The position numbers and the translations under genes are program-made. Of a DNA stretch of 64,000 bases, positions 53,669 to 61,990 are shown piece by piece; position 1 is the stretch's first letter; the number at the start of each line of letters is the position of its first letter. The stretch spans positions 3,596,001 through 3,660,000 of the forward strand of contig NZ_FNSA01000003.1 of the NCBI RefSeq assembly GCF_900104775.1, read 5' to 3'. The notes beneath the pieces are model-generated. The model saw nothing but the letters and a program-made list of their open reading frames with translations, made no database searches and was not told the origin of the DNA. The stretch is from Tsukamurella tyrosinosolvens (lineage in GTDB: Bacteria; Actinomycetota; Actinomycetes; Mycobacteriales; Mycobacteriaceae).

Positions 53669-54409
53669 ATGTCGCCTGCCCCGGTCTCGGTCGAACTGGA
53701 CCGCACCAGCCCCGTGCCGCTGTACTACCAGCTGGCACAGGCCCTCGAACGTTCCATCCTGAACGGCGAGCTGGTGCCCGGGGACCGGATCGAGAACGAG
53801 ATCGATCTCGCCAAACGACTGACCCTGTCCCGCCCGACCGCCCGGCAGGCCATCCAGGCGCTCGTGGACAAGGGGCTGCTGGTGCGCAAGCGCGGCGTCG
53901 GCACCCAGGTGGTGCGCAACGAGGTGCACCGCGCGGTGGAGCTCACCAGCCTCTACGAGGACCTCATCGCCGCGGGCCAGACCCCGTCGACGGAGCTGCT
54001 CGACTACCGGCTCGGCCGGCCCGACGAGGAGATCGCCGACGAGCTGGGCATCGAGCACGACGCGCAGGTGGTCTCGATCCGACGGCTGCGCAGCGCGGAC
54101 GACGTACCGCTGGCGATCCTCTCGAACTACATCCCCGCCGAGCTCGCCCCGGCCCCCGACGAGCTGCAGAGCAAGGGCCTGTACCAGTGCCTGCGCGGGC
54201 GCGGCATCACGATCGCCCAGGCACAGCAGCGGATCGGCGCGCGCATCTCCGACGACGACGAGTCGCGCCTGCTCGACGAGCCCGCCGGCGGCGCCGTGCT
54301 GACGATGCAGCGCGTCGCGTTCAACGAGTCCGGCACCGCCATCGAACTGGGCCGCCATGTGTACCGGGCGTCGCGGTACTTCTTCGACGTCTCGGTGTTC
54401 AGCCGCTGA
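53669..54409 (+). CDS. GntR/HutC-family regulator of the iol operon (IolR role)
   Basis: 246 aa. N-terminal winged HTH (PLYYQLAQALERSILNGELVPGDRIENEIDLAKRL, LSRPTARQAIQALVDKGLLVRKRGVGTQV) and C-terminal UTRA ligand domain (SLYEDLIAAGQTPSTELLDYRL ... ELGRHVYRASRYFFDVSV). Divergent from iolC; in Corynebacterium the iol repressor is also a GntR protein. TAGACT (53656-53661) ends seven nt before ATG 53669, so this start and a leaderless mRNA are preferred over an upstream ATG at 53558. Ligand probably an inositol catabolite (inference). Confidence 0.9.
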   Translation: MSPAPVSVELDRTSPVPLYYQLAQALERSILNGELVPGDRIENEIDLAKRLTLSRPTARQAIQALVDKGLLVRKRGVGTQVVRNEVHRAVELTSLYEDLIAAGQTPSTELLDYRLGRPDEEIADELGIEHDAQVVSIRRLRSADDVPLAILSNYIPAELAPAPDELQSKGLYQCLRGRGITIAQAQQRIGARISDDDESRLLDEPAGGAVLTMQRVAFNESGTAIELGRHVYRASRYFFDVSVFSR

Positions 54410-55433
54410 CGTCCACCGCGGCGAGATTGGGCGGCACGACGATCTGGATCGCGGAGGGCCGCGGCCGGTGCGGACCGGTGATGGCACCGTGGAAGCCCAT
54501 GATCGCGTGCGCGGCGCCGCGGAGGTCCGCGCGCAGGTCGTGATGCAACACGGCCGAGATCCGGCCCGCCAGCAGCAGTTCGCGATTCGATTCCGCGAGG
54601 TCGTGGCCGATGTAACCGCGATAGGACCGCCGCGCGTCGTCGAACGCCGCGACGATGCCGCGGTTGCCGCCCCCGGGTGAGTAGACGGCGGCGATGTCGG
54701 GCTCGCGGACCAGCACCGCGGCCACCTCCCGCCGGCACACCGCGTCGAGGCCGCCCGTGTCGTCGAGGCCGACGATCCGCCGCGCCGGGTCGGTCCGCGC
54801 GATTTCGGTGCGGAACCCCGTCTCCCTCTCCTCCTCGCCCCGGAACAGCCGGCCACTGCTCACCACGAGCAGCGCTCCGGCGGACTTCCCCACCCACTGC
54901 GTGACGAGGTGCGCCGCCGTCGCACCCGCGGCGCGGTTGTCCATGCCCACGTACGCGATCCGGGCACTCTGCGGCACATCGGTCACCACCGTGACCACCG
55001 GGATCCGGCGCGCGGTGAGGCGGCCGATCGCCGCCGCGACCGCGGGCGTATCCGGAGCCTTGAGGACGACGCCGTGGCTGCCGCGGCGGGCGATGCCGTC
55101 GAGCACCGCGATCAGTTCCTCCTGCTCCCACGCCTCGCGCACGTGATACCGGGCGCGGAAGACCGCAGGACGCAGGGTGGGGAGCTCGGCCTCCAGTGCG
55201 GCGCGGGTCAGGTCCGAGAAGCGACGCGGCGTCTCCATGACGAGATCGAGCATGAACCGCCGCCCCGACAGCCGCAGCTGCGAGCGCTGCCGGTCGAGAT
55301 CCACGATCGCCTGCCGGACCTGGGCCGCCGTCCCCTCGCGCACCCCGGCACGGCCGTGCAGCACGCGGTCGACGGTGGCCTCACTGACGCCCGCCTGCCG
55401 TGCGATCTCGCGGATCGGATGGGAGTGCGCCAC
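54399..55433 (-). CDS. LacI-family transcriptional regulator
   Basis: About 344 aa. HTH at the N-terminus (PIREIARQAGVSEATVDRVLHGRAGVREGT), then a sugar-binding PBP domain (VVLKAPDTPAVAAAIGRL, YVGMDNRAAGATAAHLV). Two adjacent GTG codons (55436, 55433); the second has the better distance to AGGAGG (55441-55446). Longer reading upstream lacks the family pattern. Divergent from the dioxygenase operon, so probably its regulator and perhaps that of the Gfo/Idh operon. Convergent with gntR, overlapping it by 11 nt. Confidence 0.9.
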   Translation of the reverse strand: MAHSHPIREIARQAGVSEATVDRVLHGRAGVREGTAAQVRQAIVDLDRQRSQLRLSGRRFMLDLVMETPRRFSDLTRAALEAELPTLRPAVFRARYHVREAWEQEELIAVLDGIARRGSHGVVLKAPDTPAVAAAIGRLTARRIPVVTVVTDVPQSARIAYVGMDNRAAGATAAHLVTQWVGKSAGALLVVSSGRLFRGEEERETGFRTEIARTDPARRIVGLDDTGGLDAVCRREVAAVLVREPDIAAVYSPGGGNRGIVAAFDDARRSYRGYIGHDLAESNRELLLAGRISAVLHHDLRADLRGAAHAIMGFHGAITGPHRPRPSAIQIVVPPNLAAVDVSG

Positions 55434-55568
55434 CACCGGACCTCCTCGCGCTGAGGGATTCTTGAGGGATTTCCGGGGTGTCCCGGACCTCGACAGCTTG
55501 CCACGATGAATCCGGGGACGGACACCGATTCCCCACTCCCGCTTCACATCGACGTCAGGAACACCGAC

Positions 55569-56759
55569 ATGTCCACCACCTCACCCGCGCGGTCCGGCGC
55601 GCCGGACCGGGAGAGCCGCATCACCGAAGGCGACTGCGACCTCGACGCGTTCGCCGCGCTGCTGCAGGCCGAGACGGACCTCGCGCAGTACCCCTATGCG
55701 GACCGGGCGGTGCGCGGGGTCCTCTTCTACGGCGCGGCCGCCACCGAGGCCGCGGGCGATCCGGTCGCGCGCGAGGACCTGTCCGACGAACTGGCACGGG
55801 CGCTGTCGACCGGACCCGGCATCGTCGTCTTCGACGGCGCCTTCGGCGAGCGGCACGGCCTGCGCGCGTCGACCGAACTGTTCACCGCGATGATCGCCGA
55901 GCAGCGCGCCACGGGCTCCGGCGGCGGCGACCACTTCGCCGCCCCGGGCGCCAACGACCGGATCTGGAACGCCCTCCAGAAGCACGCACTGCGCGACCCG
56001 GCGTCGTTCGCCCGCTACTACGCCAACGACGTTCTCGCGCTCGTCGCGACCGCGTGGCTGGGCCCGATGTACCAGGTGACCTCCGCGATCAACGTGGTCA
56101 ACCCCGGTGGGACGGCGCAGTCCCCGCACCGCGACTACCACCTCGGCTTCATGGAACCGGAGACCGCGCAGCGCTTCCCGCGGCACACGCACCTGCTCTC
56201 GCCCGCGCTCACCCTGCAGGGCGCCGTCGCGCAGGTGGACATGCCCGTCTCGTCGGGCCCCACCCTGTACCTGCCCTACTCCCAGCGCTACGAGCCCGGC
56301 TACGTGGCCTTCACCCTTCCGGAGTTCCGGGACTACTTCGAGGCGAACCACGTCCAGCTCCCGCTGCGCGCCGGCGACGCCGTCTTCTTCAACCCGGCGC
56401 TGTTCCACGCCGCGGGCTCGAACCGGTCGGCGGGCATCCGCCGGATGGCGAACCTGCTGCAGATCAGTTCGGCGTTCGGACGCGCGATGGACGCCGTCGA
56501 CCGGTCCGCGATCCTCCGGTCGGTGTATCCGCAGCTGCAGGCGCTCGACGCGGCCGGCGAGACCCGCGCCGTGGCGAACCTCGTCGCCGCCTCGGCCGAG
56601 GGGTACGCATTCCCGTCGAACCTGGACCGGGACCAGCCGCTCGACGGCATGCACGGCGAGACACAGGCGGAACTGACCTTCCGTGCGCTCGCCTCCGGCC
56701 TGGCCCCGGAGGCCTACGCCACCGAGCTGGCCGCCCTCGACGAGCGGCACCGCCCGTGA
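55569..56759 (+). CDS. phytanoyl-CoA dioxygenase-family Fe(II)/2-oxoglutarate oxygenase
   Basis: 396 aa from ATG 55569 (AGGAA upstream); an in-frame ATG at 55506 has no ribosome site. Metal and cosubstrate residues are in place: HxD in QSPHRDYHLG, distal His in NPALFHAAGSNRSAG, followed by an Arg cluster for 2-oxoglutarate. PhyH relatives hydroxylate many small molecules, including phosphonates and natural products, so the substrate is open. Overlaps the SDR gene by GTGA and is followed by an MFS gene, a three-gene unit next to inositol-type dehydrogenases. Confidence 0.85.
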   Translation: MSTTSPARSGAPDRESRITEGDCDLDAFAALLQAETDLAQYPYADRAVRGVLFYGAAATEAAGDPVAREDLSDELARALSTGPGIVVFDGAFGERHGLRASTELFTAMIAEQRATGSGGGDHFAAPGANDRIWNALQKHALRDPASFARYYANDVLALVATAWLGPMYQVTSAINVVNPGGTAQSPHRDYHLGFMEPETAQRFPRHTHLLSPALTLQGAVAQVDMPVSSGPTLYLPYSQRYEPGYVAFTLPEFRDYFEANHVQLPLRAGDAVFFNPALFHAAGSNRSAGIRRMANLLQISSAFGRAMDAVDRSAILRSVYPQLQALDAAGETRAVANLVAASAEGYAFPSNLDRDQPLDGMHGETQAELTFRALASGLAPEAYATELAALDERHRP

Positions 56760-57544
56760 CCGCGCGGCCCGCCGACCTGGCGGACAAGGTGGTCCTGGTG
56801 TCGGGCGGCAGCCGGGGCGTGGGCGCGGCGGTCGTCCGCGAGGCGGCCGCTGCGGGCGCCCGCGTCGCCTTCACCGGCAGGGACGCCGCCAACGGAGAGA
56901 CACTGCGCTCCGAGCTCGCAGCGAACGGGGTGGAGGCGCTGTTCGTCCGCGCGGACGTCGCCGATCCGGCGCAGGCGACGGGCTCCGTCGAGGCCGTCGT
57001 TGAGACGCTTGGCCGGGTCGACTGCCTGTGCAACGCGGCGGGTCTCACCTCCCGCGGCACACTGACCGGGACCACGCCGGAGCTCTTCGACGAGCACATC
57101 GCGATCAATCTCCGGGCGCCCTTCTTCACCATGGCCGCCGCGGTGCGGGACATGCGGTCTCGGCACGCGCCCGGCACCGTCGTGAACATCATCTCGATGT
57201 CGGCACACGGCGGGCAGCCCTACCTGGCCCCGTACGTGGCGGCGAAGGCCGGGCTGATCGGCCTCACGAAGAACGCCGCTCACGCGCACCGGTTCGACCG
57301 GATCCGGATCAACGGACTCAACATCGGCTGGACCGAGACGGAGGGCGAGGCCCTGGTGCAGAAGCGGTTCCACGACGCTCCGGACGATTGGGCCGAGCGC
57401 GCCGGGCGGGAGCTCCCCGCCGGTCGCCTCGCCTCCGCCCGCGACGCGGCCGCGGCGGTGGTGTTCCTGCTCTCGGACCGGAGCGGCGTCGTGACGGGCT
57501 CGGTGATCGACTGGAACCAGCAGGTGAGCGGCGCCTACGACTGA
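56756..57544 (+). CDS. short-chain dehydrogenase/reductase
   Basis: 262 aa, classical SDR. Cofactor loop VLVSGGSRGVGAAVV, NAAG motif, active-site Ser in IISMSAHGG and YxxxK in YVAAKAGLIGLTK. GTG start overlaps the dioxygenase stop. Probably oxidises or reduces the product of the dioxygenase or a sugar/cyclitol; inferred only from context. Confidence 0.9.
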   Translation: MTARPADLADKVVLVSGGSRGVGAAVVREAAAAGARVAFTGRDAANGETLRSELAANGVEALFVRADVADPAQATGSVEAVVETLGRVDCLCNAAGLTSRGTLTGTTPELFDEHIAINLRAPFFTMAAAVRDMRSRHAPGTVVNIISMSAHGGQPYLAPYVAAKAGLIGLTKNAAHAHRFDRIRINGLNIGWTETEGEALVQKRFHDAPDDWAERAGRELPAGRLASARDAAAAVVFLLSDRSGVVTGSVIDWNQQVSGAYD

Positions 57545-57583
57545 GAACTTGCACCTCACGCTAATTTGACCGAACATACTGAC

Positions 57584-58993
57584 ATGCTGCGTATCGCTGC
57601 CCGGCGCCCACGGGAGGCCGCGAGCTTCAGCCGCCCCCTCGCGCTCCTCGTCGCGGGTGCGCTGTTCCTCGAGAACCTCGACGGCACGGTGCTGCAGACG
57701 GCTGCGCCGGCGGTGGCCCGCGACTTCGGGGTCGCCCCGGCGGGTGTGAGCCCCGCGATCGTGGGCTACCTCCTCGCGGTCGCGGTGGCCATCCCCGCCG
57801 CCGGGTGGGTCGCCGAGCGGTACGGCACGCGGCGGGTCTTCCTGTGGTCGGTCGTGGGGTTCACCGCCGCGTCGGTCGCGTGCGCGCTGGCACCGGACCT
57901 GCTGTGGTTGTGCGTGTTCCGGCTCGCCCAGGGAACGGCGGGAGCGCTGATGATCCCCGTCGGGAGGATCGCGGTGCTGCGCGCGGTCCGGCCGGCCGAC
58001 CTCCTGGCGGCGATGGCGTACCTGACGTGGCCTTCCCTCGTCGCGCCGGTGATCGCGCCGTTCCTCGGCGGCGTCATCACCGACGTCCTGGGATGGCGGT
58101 GGATCTTCGTGCTCAACGTACCGATCGGCGTTGCATTGGCGGCCGGCGGTGCGCTCCTGATCCCGCGGAACGACGAGGGCATCCGCACACCGCTCGACCG
58201 ATGGGGCTACCTGCTCACCGCGGGCGCGGTCGTGTGCCTCACCGGCGGCGTCGAACTGCTGCGAGGCGGACGCCCGTGGACCGTGGCCGCCCTGGTGGTG
58301 GCCGCAACGCTCCTCGCCGGGGTGGCTGCACAGGGGATGGCGCGTCGCCCCCACCCGCTGTTCGATCCGGCGGTCATGCGCATCCGGACCTTCCGCGTGG
58401 GCAACGTGAGCGGATCGATCTACCGTCTCGTGATCACGGGCGCGCCGTTCCTCTTCGTGCTGCTCTTCCAGGCCGGATTCGGGTGGAGCGCTGCCGCGGC
58501 GGGCGCGATGGTGACGGCGGTCTTCGTCGGCAACCTCGCGATCAAACCGCTGACCTCCCCGATCATCCGGGGGCTGGGGTTCCGACGCACCCTCGTCTGG
58601 TCGATCGTCGCGGGTGCGGTGACGCTGCTCGCCTTCGGGTGGGTGCACGCGTCGACGCCGGCGACGGTGATCGCCGCGCTCCTGGTGTTCTCCGGGATGG
58701 TCCGGTCCATCGGCTTCAGCGCCTACAACACCGTCATGTTCGCCGATGTCCCCCGCGACCTGCTCCCCGCCGCGAACGGCCTGTCCGCCACACTCCAGCA
58801 GGTGGGCACGGCCCTGGGCATAGCCGCGGCGGCAGCGGCCGCGCGTCTCGGCACGGGCCTGGCGGGCCCGGACGCCGTCGAGCTCGGCTACCGGATCGCC
58901 TTCGTCCCCTTCGCCGCACTGCTCCTGCTGCCCCTCGCCGGGGCGCTACGGCTCCCCGCGAACGCAGGCGAACACGCCGCTGCCCGACGGTGA
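57584..58993 (+). CDS. MFS transporter (DHA2-like drug/metabolite exporter type)
   Basis: 469 aa, about 12-14 membrane segments. FLENLDGTVLQTAAPAVARDFG (TM1) and AVAIPAAGWVAERYGTRRVF (motif A) are typical of the DHA2/EmrB group of proton antiporters, more than of inositol importers. Third gene of the dioxygenase-SDR unit. ATG 57584 preferred; a TTG at 57566 is the alternative. The stop codon lies at the base of a terminator hairpin. Confidence 0.88.
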   Translation: MLRIAARRPREAASFSRPLALLVAGALFLENLDGTVLQTAAPAVARDFGVAPAGVSPAIVGYLLAVAVAIPAAGWVAERYGTRRVFLWSVVGFTAASVACALAPDLLWLCVFRLAQGTAGALMIPVGRIAVLRAVRPADLLAAMAYLTWPSLVAPVIAPFLGGVITDVLGWRWIFVLNVPIGVALAAGGALLIPRNDEGIRTPLDRWGYLLTAGAVVCLTGGVELLRGGRPWTVAALVVAATLLAGVAAQGMARRPHPLFDPAVMRIRTFRVGNVSGSIYRLVITGAPFLFVLLFQAGFGWSAAAAGAMVTAVFVGNLAIKPLTSPIIRGLGFRRTLVWSIVAGAVTLLAFGWVHASTPATVIAALLVFSGMVRSIGFSAYNTVMFADVPRDLLPAANGLSATLQQVGTALGIAAAAAAARLGTGLAGPDAVELGYRIAFVPFAALLLLPLAGALRLPANAGEHAAARR

Positions 58994-59008
58994 CGCGCAC
59001 CGTCGGGC
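58982..59008. terminator. bidirectional terminator between MFS and Gfo/Idh genes
   Basis: GCCCGACGGTG (58982-58992) and CACCGTCGGGC (58998-59008) are perfect 11-bp arms with a 5-nt loop; the MFS stop codon (58991-58993) spans the stem-loop junction. Confidence 0.8.
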
Positions 59009-59027
59009 GAGCGGTCGGCGAGCGGAA

Positions 59028-60044
59028 TCACAGGACGACCGTGACGCGCTCCGCTGCGGATCGGCGCGCCGCCGCCAAGGCACGGGCCTGCGCGACGGCG
59101 TCGGCGCGACCGAAGGCCGGCGCCGCCCCACCGGCGAAGGCGGCGCTCGCCGCCTCGAACTCGATCCGGTAGGCGTCCTCGTTGTCGGGCCCGGGTGGGG
59201 TGAGGCCGAAGGCGCCGCCCGGATCCGCCGGCAACCGCTCCGCCCGTTCCCCGCGGATCACCTCGACGGCGCCGGACCGGCACAGCCACGGATCGTCGAC
59301 GACGATCCGTCCCTCCGTGCCGACGAGCTCGAGCTGGTCGCGCCGCTCCAGGTCCAATCCGACGTCGATCAGCCCGAGGACGCCGTCCTCCAGTTCGAGG
59401 ACCGCGGAGGCACGGAGGTCGTGGCCCGCGCCCGAACCGGCCGGATCGGCGACACCGACTGCACGCACGGTCGACGGTTCGCCGCCGAACAGCCGGACCG
59501 CGCTCACGCAGTAGCCACCGAGGTCCGCGAGCGCGCCGCCGCCGAGGTCGGTCGTGCGCCGGATGTCGCCTGCGGGGGCGCTCACGCTGAGCGCGGCGCG
59601 GACGAGCGCGAGCGCACCGATCGCGCCCTCCGCGAGCAGGCGACGGACCAGCAGCGTCTGCGGGTGCAGCCGCCACATGAAGCCCTCGATCGCGAGCCGC
59701 CCCGCGCGCTCCGCGGCGTCGAAGACGGCCGTCGCCTCCTCCGGGTCCAGGGTCAGCGGCTTCTCGCACAGCACGTGCTTACCCGCTTCGAGGGCCCGCA
59801 CGGCCCACTCGGCGTGCAGCGTGATCGGCAGCGGCACGTACACGGCATCGATGTCGGCGTCCGCGAGGAGATCCTCGTAGGAGCCGTAGGAGACCGGGGC
59901 GCCGACCTGCGCCGCGTAGTCGGCCGCCCTACCCGGCTCCCGCCCGGCGACGGCGGCGAGATCGGCACCGTCGGCGGCGGCGATCGCGCGGGCGGCCACC
60001 CGCCCGATCCCCGACGTCGACAGCAGGCCCCAGCGCACCGTCAT
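59028..60044 (-). CDS. Gfo/Idh/MocA-family oxidoreductase
   Basis: 338 aa. Rossmann N-terminus RWGLLSTSGIGRVAARAI, EKPLTLDPEEA with the catalytic Lys, and FMWRLHPQTLLVRRLLAEGAIG, a pattern of the glucose-fructose oxidoreductase/dihydrodiol dehydrogenase branch. Starts at ATG 60044, overlapping the upstream gene by ATGA. Last gene of a five-gene minus-strand operon. Substrate unknown, probably a sugar or cyclitol. Confidence 0.88.
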   Translation of the reverse strand: MTVRWGLLSTSGIGRVAARAIAAADGADLAAVAGREPGRAADYAAQVGAPVSYGSYEDLLADADIDAVYVPLPITLHAEWAVRALEAGKHVLCEKPLTLDPEEATAVFDAAERAGRLAIEGFMWRLHPQTLLVRRLLAEGAIGALALVRAALSVSAPAGDIRRTTDLGGGALADLGGYCVSAVRLFGGEPSTVRAVGVADPAGSGAGHDLRASAVLELEDGVLGLIDVGLDLERRDQLELVGTEGRIVVDDPWLCRSGAVEVIRGERAERLPADPGGAFGLTPPGPDNEDAYRIEFEAASAAFAGGAAPAFGRADAVAQARALAAARRSAAERVTVVL

Positions 60045-61042
60045 GCCCGGACCTCCACCACCGCACCGGTCCGGAGCGATTCCGCGGCGGCGTCGGCGAG
60101 CAGCAGGGCCGCCCGGCCGTCGTCGAAGCCGGGGGACGCCGCGCCGCCGGTCTCCGTCATCGTCACGAAGGCGTCGAGCTCCGCGCGGTAGGCCGGCGTG
60201 TAGCGGTCGAGGAAGAAGGTGAGGGCCGGTCCCGCGGCACCGGTGTGCGCCGCCCCCGAGAAGGTCACGGACGTCGCGTGCTGGTTGGCCGCGCTGAGCG
60301 AGCCCAGCGCGCCGAAGGCCTCCAGCCGCTGGTCGTAGCCGTAGGCGCAGCGCCGGGAGTTGGTGATCGTCGCCAGCTGCCCGCCTGCGCCGCGGAGGAC
60401 GACCATGGCGCCGTCGACGTCGCCGGCAGCGCGGATCTCCTCGGAGACCAGGTTCGATCCGAGGGCGGACACGGCCACCACCTCGCCGAGGAAGAACCGG
60501 GCGAGGTCGAGATCGTGGATCATCATGTCGCGGAACAGCCCGCCCGAGGAGGCCACGTACTCCGCGGGTGGCGGCGCGGGGTCGCGGCTGACGATCGTCA
60601 GTTGCTCCAGCGAGCCGATCTCCCCCGCGTCGACACGGCGGCGGACCTCGGCGAAGGAGGAGTCGAAGCGGCGGTTGAAGCCGAGCATCACCTTCTGCGT
60701 GAGCTCGCCGAGGTCGGCGCGGCACGCATCGACCCGCGCGAGGTCGAGGTCGATGGGCTTCTCGCACAGCACGGTCCGGCCGGTGCGTACCGCGCGGGTC
60801 AGCAGGTCGACGTGCGTCGGTGTCGGCGAGGCGACCACGCCGGCGTCCACGTCACCGGCCGCGAGGACCTCCTCGACATCGGTGGTCCAGGCCGCGCCGT
60901 AGCGCTCACCGACTTCTCCGGCCGCCGCCTCGATCGGGTCGAAGACCCACGTCAGCTCGGCGCGGTCGCTCACCGCGACGGAATCGGCGTGCACCCGCCC
61001 GATCCGGCCGCATCCGAGCACCGCGATCCGGGTCCTGCTCAT
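60041..61042 (-). CDS. inositol 2-dehydrogenase-like protein (Gfo/Idh/MocA)
   Basis: 333 aa. IAVLGCGRIGRVHADSVA at the N-terminus, CEKPIDLDLARVD, GFNRRFDSSFAEVRRRVDAGEIG and SGGLFRDMMIHDLDLARFFLGE are all IolG hallmarks, including the catalytic His/Asp region. It is a second inositol-dehydrogenase-type gene beside iolG at 44948, perhaps for scyllo- or chiro-inositol or another cyclitol. Overlaps both neighbours by 4 nt. Confidence 0.88.
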   Translation of the reverse strand: MSRTRIAVLGCGRIGRVHADSVAVSDRAELTWVFDPIEAAAGEVGERYGAAWTTDVEEVLAAGDVDAGVVASPTPTHVDLLTRAVRTGRTVLCEKPIDLDLARVDACRADLGELTQKVMLGFNRRFDSSFAEVRRRVDAGEIGSLEQLTIVSRDPAPPPAEYVASSGGLFRDMMIHDLDLARFFLGEVVAVSALGSNLVSEEIRAAGDVDGAMVVLRGAGGQLATITNSRRCAYGYDQRLEAFGALGSLSAANQHATSVTFSGAAHTGAAGPALTFFLDRYTPAYRAELDAFVTMTETGGAASPGFDDGRAALLLADAAAESLRTGAVVEVRA

Positions 61043-61989
61043 CGCACCTCCTCCAGGTGCTGCGCGGTGCGCAGCGTCTCGACGGCCAGCGCGACGGATT
61101 CGCGCTGGCCCAGCGTGTAGTCCTCGTTCTCGATGGACAGCGGACCGTCGTAGCCCGCGAGGCGCAGGTTCGCGATGAACCGCACCCAGAAGTCGACCCC
61201 GTCGGGGTGCCCCGTCCCGACGGCGACGTAGTTCCAAGCCCGCTCCCCGGTACGCGGGTTCGGGATCGTCTCCAGCCGGGAGGCGACTGCGGCGCGGTCC
61301 TCGATCCGGGTGTCCTTGGCGTGCACGTGATGGATCGCGCCGTCCAGGGCGCGGATCGCGGCGAGCGGGTCGGCGCCCATCCAGATCAGGTGGCTGGGGT
61401 CGACGTTCGCGCCGACCGTGTCGCCGACGGCATCGCGCAGGCGCAACAGCCCCGGGACGCTGTAGACCAGCTGGTTGGCGTGCATCTCGACAGCGATCCG
61501 GACACCCCGTGCTCGCGCCTCCTCGGCGATCGGCCCCCACCAGTCGATCGCCCGCTCCCACTGGTAGTCCAGGAGTTCCAGGTTCTCCGGCGGCCAGACC
61601 GTGGTGATCCACGGCGGCACCGTATCGCCCGGATAGCCGGGGAGGCCCGACATGGTGACGACGGTGCCGACCTCGAACTCCTGGGCCAGCCGCAGCGCAC
61701 CGCGCAGGACGGCGGCATCGCGCTCTCCGTGCCGGGGGTGCAACGGGTTCCCGGCGGCGTTGAAGGCCTCGAGCCGCAGCCCGCGGGAGGCGACGTCGCG
61801 GGCCAGGCCCGCACGCGCGCCACCGTCGTCCAACAGCTCCGCCAGATCGGCGTGCGGGGCGGGCGACCACCCGCCGTGCACACCGCCCAGGCCGATCTCG
61901 ACGGTCTCGACGCCGAGGTCCACGGCCGTGTCGAGGGCCTCGGCGCGGGTGAGCTCGGAGAGGCTGTCGGTGAGCAGTCCGATCTGCAC
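61039..61989 (-). CDS. sugar phosphate isomerase/epimerase (IolE/IolH superfamily)
   Basis: 316 aa, GTG start. Xylose-isomerase-like TIM barrel: VETVEIGLGGVHGGW, RIAVEMHANQLVYSVPG, GANVDPSHLIWMG and IHHVHAKDTRIEDR carry the metal ligands. Packed between dehydrogenases with 1-4 nt spacings, so it likely acts on their product, for example keto-sugar or inosose isomerisation. Confidence 0.88.
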   Translation of the reverse strand: MQIGLLTDSLSELTRAEALDTAVDLGVETVEIGLGGVHGGWSPAPHADLAELLDDGGARAGLARDVASRGLRLEAFNAAGNPLHPRHGERDAAVLRGALRLAQEFEVGTVVTMSGLPGYPGDTVPPWITTVWPPENLELLDYQWERAIDWWGPIAEEARARGVRIAVEMHANQLVYSVPGLLRLRDAVGDTVGANVDPSHLIWMGADPLAAIRALDGAIHHVHAKDTRIEDRAAVASRLETIPNPRTGERAWNYVAVGTGHPDGVDFWVRFIANLRLAGYDGPLSIENEDYTLGQRESVALAVETLRTAQHLEEVR

Positions 61990-61990
61990 G

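Noticed and set aside
57549-57580. Promoter TTGCAC ... CATACT in front of the MFS gene
   Set aside because: The spacer is 20 nt and the -10 would end only three nt before the ATG; read-through from the SDR gene is simpler.
59028-60767. Apparent fusion of two dehydrogenases (579 codons)
   Set aside because: The first ~240 codons are an off-frame read of the upstream gene; the real start at 60044 overlaps its stop by ATGA.
60041-61870. Apparent 609-codon dehydrogenase with an extra N-terminal domain
   Set aside because: The extension is the off-frame read of the isomerase gene; the family start MSRTRIAVLGCG is at 61042.
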